DNA of 64,000 nt from positions 194,475 through 258,474 of the forward strand of contig NZ_SDLI01000005.1 of the NCBI RefSeq assembly GCF_004123195.1, given 5' to 3'. Each line of letters opens with the position of its first letter. Positions within the stretch are counted from its first letter, which is position 1. The translations under genes were made by a program, and so were the position numbers. The notes beneath the pieces were generated by a model that worked only from the letters and a program-made list of their open reading frames with translations, searched no databases and was not told the DNA's origin. Shown one piece after another: positions 61,302 to 64,000 of this stretch. This DNA comes from Ammoniphilus sp. CFH 90114. Lineage in GTDB: Bacteria > Bacillota > Bacilli > Aneurinibacillales > RAOX-1.

Positions 61302-61574
61302 CTATTTGGGTAAGGGAAATGCCAAAGGATTCCACTCCCGCAATTCCAAGGTACGGGCTTTTTCGATGACAACGGGATCTTCCTCCGCCATCTTTTTGGC
61401 CTCTTCGTAACTATCTGCTCGGTAGATTACCATTCCCCCTTTTCCGTCTGTAAAAGGACCTGCATAAACTACTTTTTCCTGCCGATAGAGTCCATCGATA
61501 TATTGGAGATGAGCAGGACGGCTCCTTGTATTGATGTCCTCATCAATGATCGTTAACAGGGCTACATATAACAA
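61302..61574 (-). CDS. YciI family protein
   Basis: The 90-residue protein has the YciI fold: SRPAHLQYIDGLYRQEKVVY, AGPFTDGKGGMVIYRADSYE, EAKKMAEEDPVVIEKARTLE and the end LREWNPL. The histidine-aspartate region at the front is typical of these small dimeric proteins related to muconolactone isomerase; most have unknown function. AAGGAG lies nine bases before the TTG at 61574, while the TTG at 61583 touches the site. Confidence 0.87.
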   Translation of the reverse strand: MLYVALLTIIDEDINTRSRPAHLQYIDGLYRQEKVVYAGPFTDGKGGMVIYRADSYEEAKKMAEEDPVVIEKARTLELREWNPLAFPLPK

Positions 61575-61583
61575 TAGCGTCAA

Positions 61584-61784
61584 CTCCTTGGGATGTAACT
61601 TTTATACTCTATCATTATAACAAACACAAGAATAAGCAAGGAGAGGGGGATGTATAGTTTTATGATTTGGAACTTATTTCCTCAAAGAATGAATTTCTGC
61701 TAAAATATATCCGATTAGGCGCTGTAAAACGGCTTCGTTTCAATTTGATCTCTTACAAATAAGTGATAAGGAGAGTGCATTGAT
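61584..61784. other. Divergent intergenic region
   Basis: This 200-base gap lies between the minus-strand YciI gene and the AAA-ATPase gene. It holds AT-rich stretches (CTAAAATATATC near 61699-61711) likely to be promoter material, and no gene. Confidence 0.35.
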
Positions 61785-62537
61785 CTGTTTTTACGTAGAG
61801 TAACTCTTTTAAAAGAGAAAATTCAGGACATGAAGTCCTATCCGTTCTCTGTTTCAGCTATAAAAGATATGGAAACATTGGATTTAGATCATGAAGTAAC
61901 CTTTTTTGTAGGGGAAAATGGTTCCGGAAAATCAACACTACTTGAGGCTATTGCCTATCAGTGTGAGTTTAATACCGCAGGAGGTGGAAGAAACAATGCA
62001 CATGACGTGGACTCCTCCCAGGCTGCATTAGGGGATTACATTCGTCTTTCTTGGTTACCTAAAGTCAATCAAGGATTCTTTTTAAGATCAGAAAGTTTTT
62101 ATCATTTTGCAACGCATCTTGATCAACTAGCCCAAGACGATCCGACGTTTAATTATGAAGGGTACGGAGGTAGGTCTTTACATCACCAATCCCATGGCGA
62201 ATCTTTTTTATCCCTATTTCTAAACCGTTTTAGGGGAAGGGGAATATATCTTCTAGATGAGCCGGAGGCGGCCTTATCACCAGCTCGGCAACTCGCTTTT
62301 TTGAGGATTATTCACCAACTAGTCAGTACAGGAAACGCTCAATTTATCATCGCCACACATTCACCGATTCTTCTAGGCTATCCAAAGGCCAAGATCTATA
62401 GTTTTGATTCCGAAGTTATTGAAAGTGTCAGTTATGAAGACACGGAGCACTATCAAATTACAAAAGGGTTCCTAAATAGAAAGGAAAGGTATCTCGAAGA
62501 GCTGTTTAAAAAGGAAGAGGAGTCGGAAGAAGGGTAG
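61785..62537 (+). CDS. AAA family ATPase (P-loop, SMC-like) with non-standard start
   Basis: The protein has Walker A FVGENGSGKSTL, a middle segment LHHQSHGESFLSLFLNRFRG (ABC-like signature region), Walker B IYLLDEPEAALSPARQL and a switch region IIATHSPILLGYP. This is the predicted ATPase family related to RecF/ABC domains, often linked with DNA or nucleotide processing. The first standard ATG (61830) is too late. The in-frame residues before it (LFLRRVTLLKEKIQD) match the usual N-terminus of this family, and AAGGAG lies before them. The start is therefore CTG 61785 or ATT 61779, giving about 250 residues. Confidence 0.85.
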   Translation: MFLRRVTLLKEKIQDMKSYPFSVSAIKDMETLDLDHEVTFFVGENGSGKSTLLEAIAYQCEFNTAGGGRNNAHDVDSSQAALGDYIRLSWLPKVNQGFFLRSESFYHFATHLDQLAQDDPTFNYEGYGGRSLHHQSHGESFLSLFLNRFRGRGIYLLDEPEAALSPARQLAFLRIIHQLVSTGNAQFIIATHSPILLGYPKAKIYSFDSEVIESVSYEDTEHYQITKGFLNRKERYLEELFKKEEESEEG

Positions 62538-62616
62538 GAATATATTTTGAAACTCCTACTCCCTGTTTCCGTACAATGATAGAGAATTTTTATTGCCACT
62601 AGGATGGTGACTTAAC

Positions 62617-63552
62617 TTGAAGAAGATAACAGTAGAAAAACTGATTGAGAGATTTTCATTGAAAGTGATTGCTGGTGAAAACCAGTTGCAGAAGACGATT
62701 ACACAATCACGTGTTCATCGTCCTGGTCTAGAATTTGTTGGACATTTTGATTTTTTTCCAACGGAGAGGGTTCAAATTCTAGGAAGAAAAGAAATCAACT
62801 ATTTACATAAGTTAAGTGTAGAAGAGCGTAAAGTTCGTATTGGAAATATCGTTCAGTATCACCCGCCATGTTTTATTGTTACCGCAGGTGAAGAAGGGCT
62901 TACCTATTTGAAACATCATTGTATAGAAGAGGGAATTCCCTTGTTAGTGACGAACAAAGTGGAGACGACTTCCGAATTTATGATTAAATTGGATGCCTAT
63001 TTAGTTAAGGAATTAGCATCTGAAATGGCGATTCATGGAGTTTGTGTTAATGTGTCTGGGATTGGAATACTCCTTCGTGGCCACTCAGGCGTTGGGAAAA
63101 GCGAGACGGCGCACACACTCATTGGTCGGGGACATCGATTAGTTGCGGATGATATCGTCGTGCTAAAAAAACTAAGTCCGCAAACTCTTCTGGGTACGCA
63201 TGATGAAAAGACCAAAGAATTTTTGGCACTTCGCAGTATTGGGTTGCTAAATGTGGTCCGCATGTACGGAAGGAGGGCTTTTCAAGATGAAACACGAATT
63301 GCCCTAGATATTAAATTAATGAAATGGCAAAAAGACGCATTAAACAACGAATTAGAGCAGGAGCCTCGTTATACTGAGTATATGGGTGTGAAGATTCCTT
63401 CTATTGAAATTCAACTTCAACCAGGCCGTGATGTTGCAGGATTAATTGAAGCAGCGGCAAATAATTGGTATCTAAGACAGCAGGGATACAGTGCAGCAGA
63501 AGAGTTTTTGAGTAGAATTCAAGCTGATTTTGAGAATTCTAGTGAGGGATAG
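62617..63552 (+). CDS. Divergent HPr kinase/phosphorylase paralogue
   Basis: The 311-residue protein has the HprK N-terminal domain (VEKLIERFSLKVIAGENQLQ) and the kinase domain with MAIHGVCVNVSG, Walker A GHSGVGKS (155-162) and the ADD pair in HRLVADDIVVL. It differs in the signature loop, where LEIRGLGI reads LALRSIGL (A204, S207). HprK phosphorylates HPr Ser46 in carbon catabolite control; the changed loop raises the chance of another target. The gene is not next to lgt, as standard hprK is. The TTG at 62617 follows AGGATGGTG. Confidence 0.88.
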   Translation: MKKITVEKLIERFSLKVIAGENQLQKTITQSRVHRPGLEFVGHFDFFPTERVQILGRKEINYLHKLSVEERKVRIGNIVQYHPPCFIVTAGEEGLTYLKHHCIEEGIPLLVTNKVETTSEFMIKLDAYLVKELASEMAIHGVCVNVSGIGILLRGHSGVGKSETAHTLIGRGHRLVADDIVVLKKLSPQTLLGTHDEKTKEFLALRSIGLLNVVRMYGRRAFQDETRIALDIKLMKWQKDALNNELEQEPRYTEYMGVKIPSIEIQLQPGRDVAGLIEAAANNWYLRQQGYSAAEEFLSRIQADFENSSEG

Positions 63553-63558
63553 TTCCCC

Positions 63559-63606
63559 TCCCAATCCAGTAATTGTTGATCTTGAGAGGGAGAGGGGACC
63601 CTTTAC
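63559..63606. terminator. Possible bidirectional terminator
   Basis: CCCCTCCC and GGGAGAGGGG can pair (with a one-base bulge) across a 30-base loop and are followed by ACCCTTTACTTTAG. It lies between the hprK-like gene and the convergent dehydrogenase gene. Confidence 0.55.
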
Positions 63607-63612
63607 TTTAGT

Positions 63613-64000
63613 CTAATCAATGGCAAGTACAATCTTTCCTTGGGCTTTTTGGCTTACTATTTGTTCATGCGCTTTTGCTGCATCCTCTAGAGGGAGTTCA
63701 ACTCCAATTTCCGGATGAAGGATTCCAGATTCCAGGAAGGCCTCAACCGCGTGTAAACTTTCCTTGTACTCATGAGGAAGCGCATTCCAAAGGGCTAACC
63801 CTAAAATATCGGCTTCTTTCATCATGGCTAATCTCGGATTAATCTCCAGGCTGCCGCGGTTACCCACTACAACGATGCGACCATAGGGAGCAATAATCTT
63901 CAGATCCGTCTCTAAATTTACATTGGCCAAAAATTCAATGATGACGTCTGGCCCTCTATCATTTGTCAGAGACAGGATAGCAGACATAGAGTCCTCGGTG
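63613..64000 (-). CDS. Zinc-type alcohol dehydrogenase / quinone oxidoreductase, C-terminal part (cut by window)
   Basis: The frame is open to the window edge. It encodes NDRGPDVIIEFLANVNLETD, LKIIAPYGRIVVVGNRGSLE, ILGLALWNALPHEY, LESGILHPEIGVELPLEDAA and the end QAKGKIVLAI-like QGKIVLAID. These are the nucleotide-binding and C-terminal parts of NADPH:quinone oxidoreductase / medium-chain dehydrogenases. The N-terminal catalytic domain lies outside. The internal ATG at 63987 is not a real start. Confidence 0.85.
   Translation of the reverse strand, partial: TEDSMSAILSLTNDRGPDVIIEFLANVNLETDLKIIAPYGRIVVVGNRGSLEINPRLAMMKEADILGLALWNALPHEYKESLHAVEAFLESGILHPEIGVELPLEDAAKAHEQIVSQKAQGKIVLAID

Overview
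The window looks like chromosomal DNA of a low-to-moderate-GC, spore-forming member of the Bacillales. Signs of this are strong AGGAGG-type ribosome sites, frequent TTG and GTG starts, KinB-like sporulation sensors, DUF3231, DUF421, YvbH-, YtrA- and KtrAB-type genes, and Firmicute-style c-di-AMP and c-di-GMP riboswitches. A Brevibacillus/Aneurinibacillus/Ammoniphilus-like relative is my guess and cannot be settled from the sequence alone. I saw no phage, transposase, CRISPR array, rRNA or tRNA.

Layout, 0-21 kb: the end of a catalase-peroxidase gene; a decayed FosX-like gene; a large KatE-type catalase with an unusual active-site segment; a c-di-AMP riboswitch controlling ktrAB potassium uptake; DUF3231, DUF2975/HTH, NRDE and DUF421 genes; an MBL hydrolase; a chemoreceptor; an alpha/beta hydrolase; a c-di-GMP-I riboswitch ahead of two tandem PAS-GGDEF-EAL proteins; a secreted LRR-transglutaminase protein; a GNAT.

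21-33 kb: a PadR/membrane-protein pair with duplicated operators. Then comes a divergent nitrogen-compound locus: an NCS1 permease on one side, and HyuA/HyuB plus a KipA/PxpC remnant on the other. Both sides have a sigma-54 promoter, and an array of identical-pattern inverted repeats lies between them. Three glycosyltransferase genes and a zinc-ribbon protein follow.

33-48 kb: two sporulation-type sensor kinases, an HpcH/HpaI aldolase, a lipoprotein, a sigma/anti-sigma pair, a YvbH-like protein, and a complete FadR-TctC-MlrC-TctB-TctA operon (tripartite tricarboxylate transporter with an M81 metallopeptidase). After these are a 51-bp tandem repeat, Pth2 and a racemase-family protein.

48-64 kb: an orphan KinB-type sensor domain without a kinase, a flavin oxidoreductase, an O-antigen-ligase-like protein, MarR-controlled genes (MBL hydrolase, nitroreductase, DUF1904, LysE exporter), a fasciclin protein, a YtrA/YtrB-like ABC operon, PadR-ChrA, an imperfect palindromic repeat element, YciI, an AAA ATPase with a non-standard start, a divergent HPr kinase paralogue, and the end of a zinc-type dehydrogenase gene.

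The strongest candidate for an undescribed regulatory unit is the divergent sigma-54 permease/HyuAB locus at 22.0-28.5 kb. All functional assignments rest on motif recognition by eye; no database search was run.
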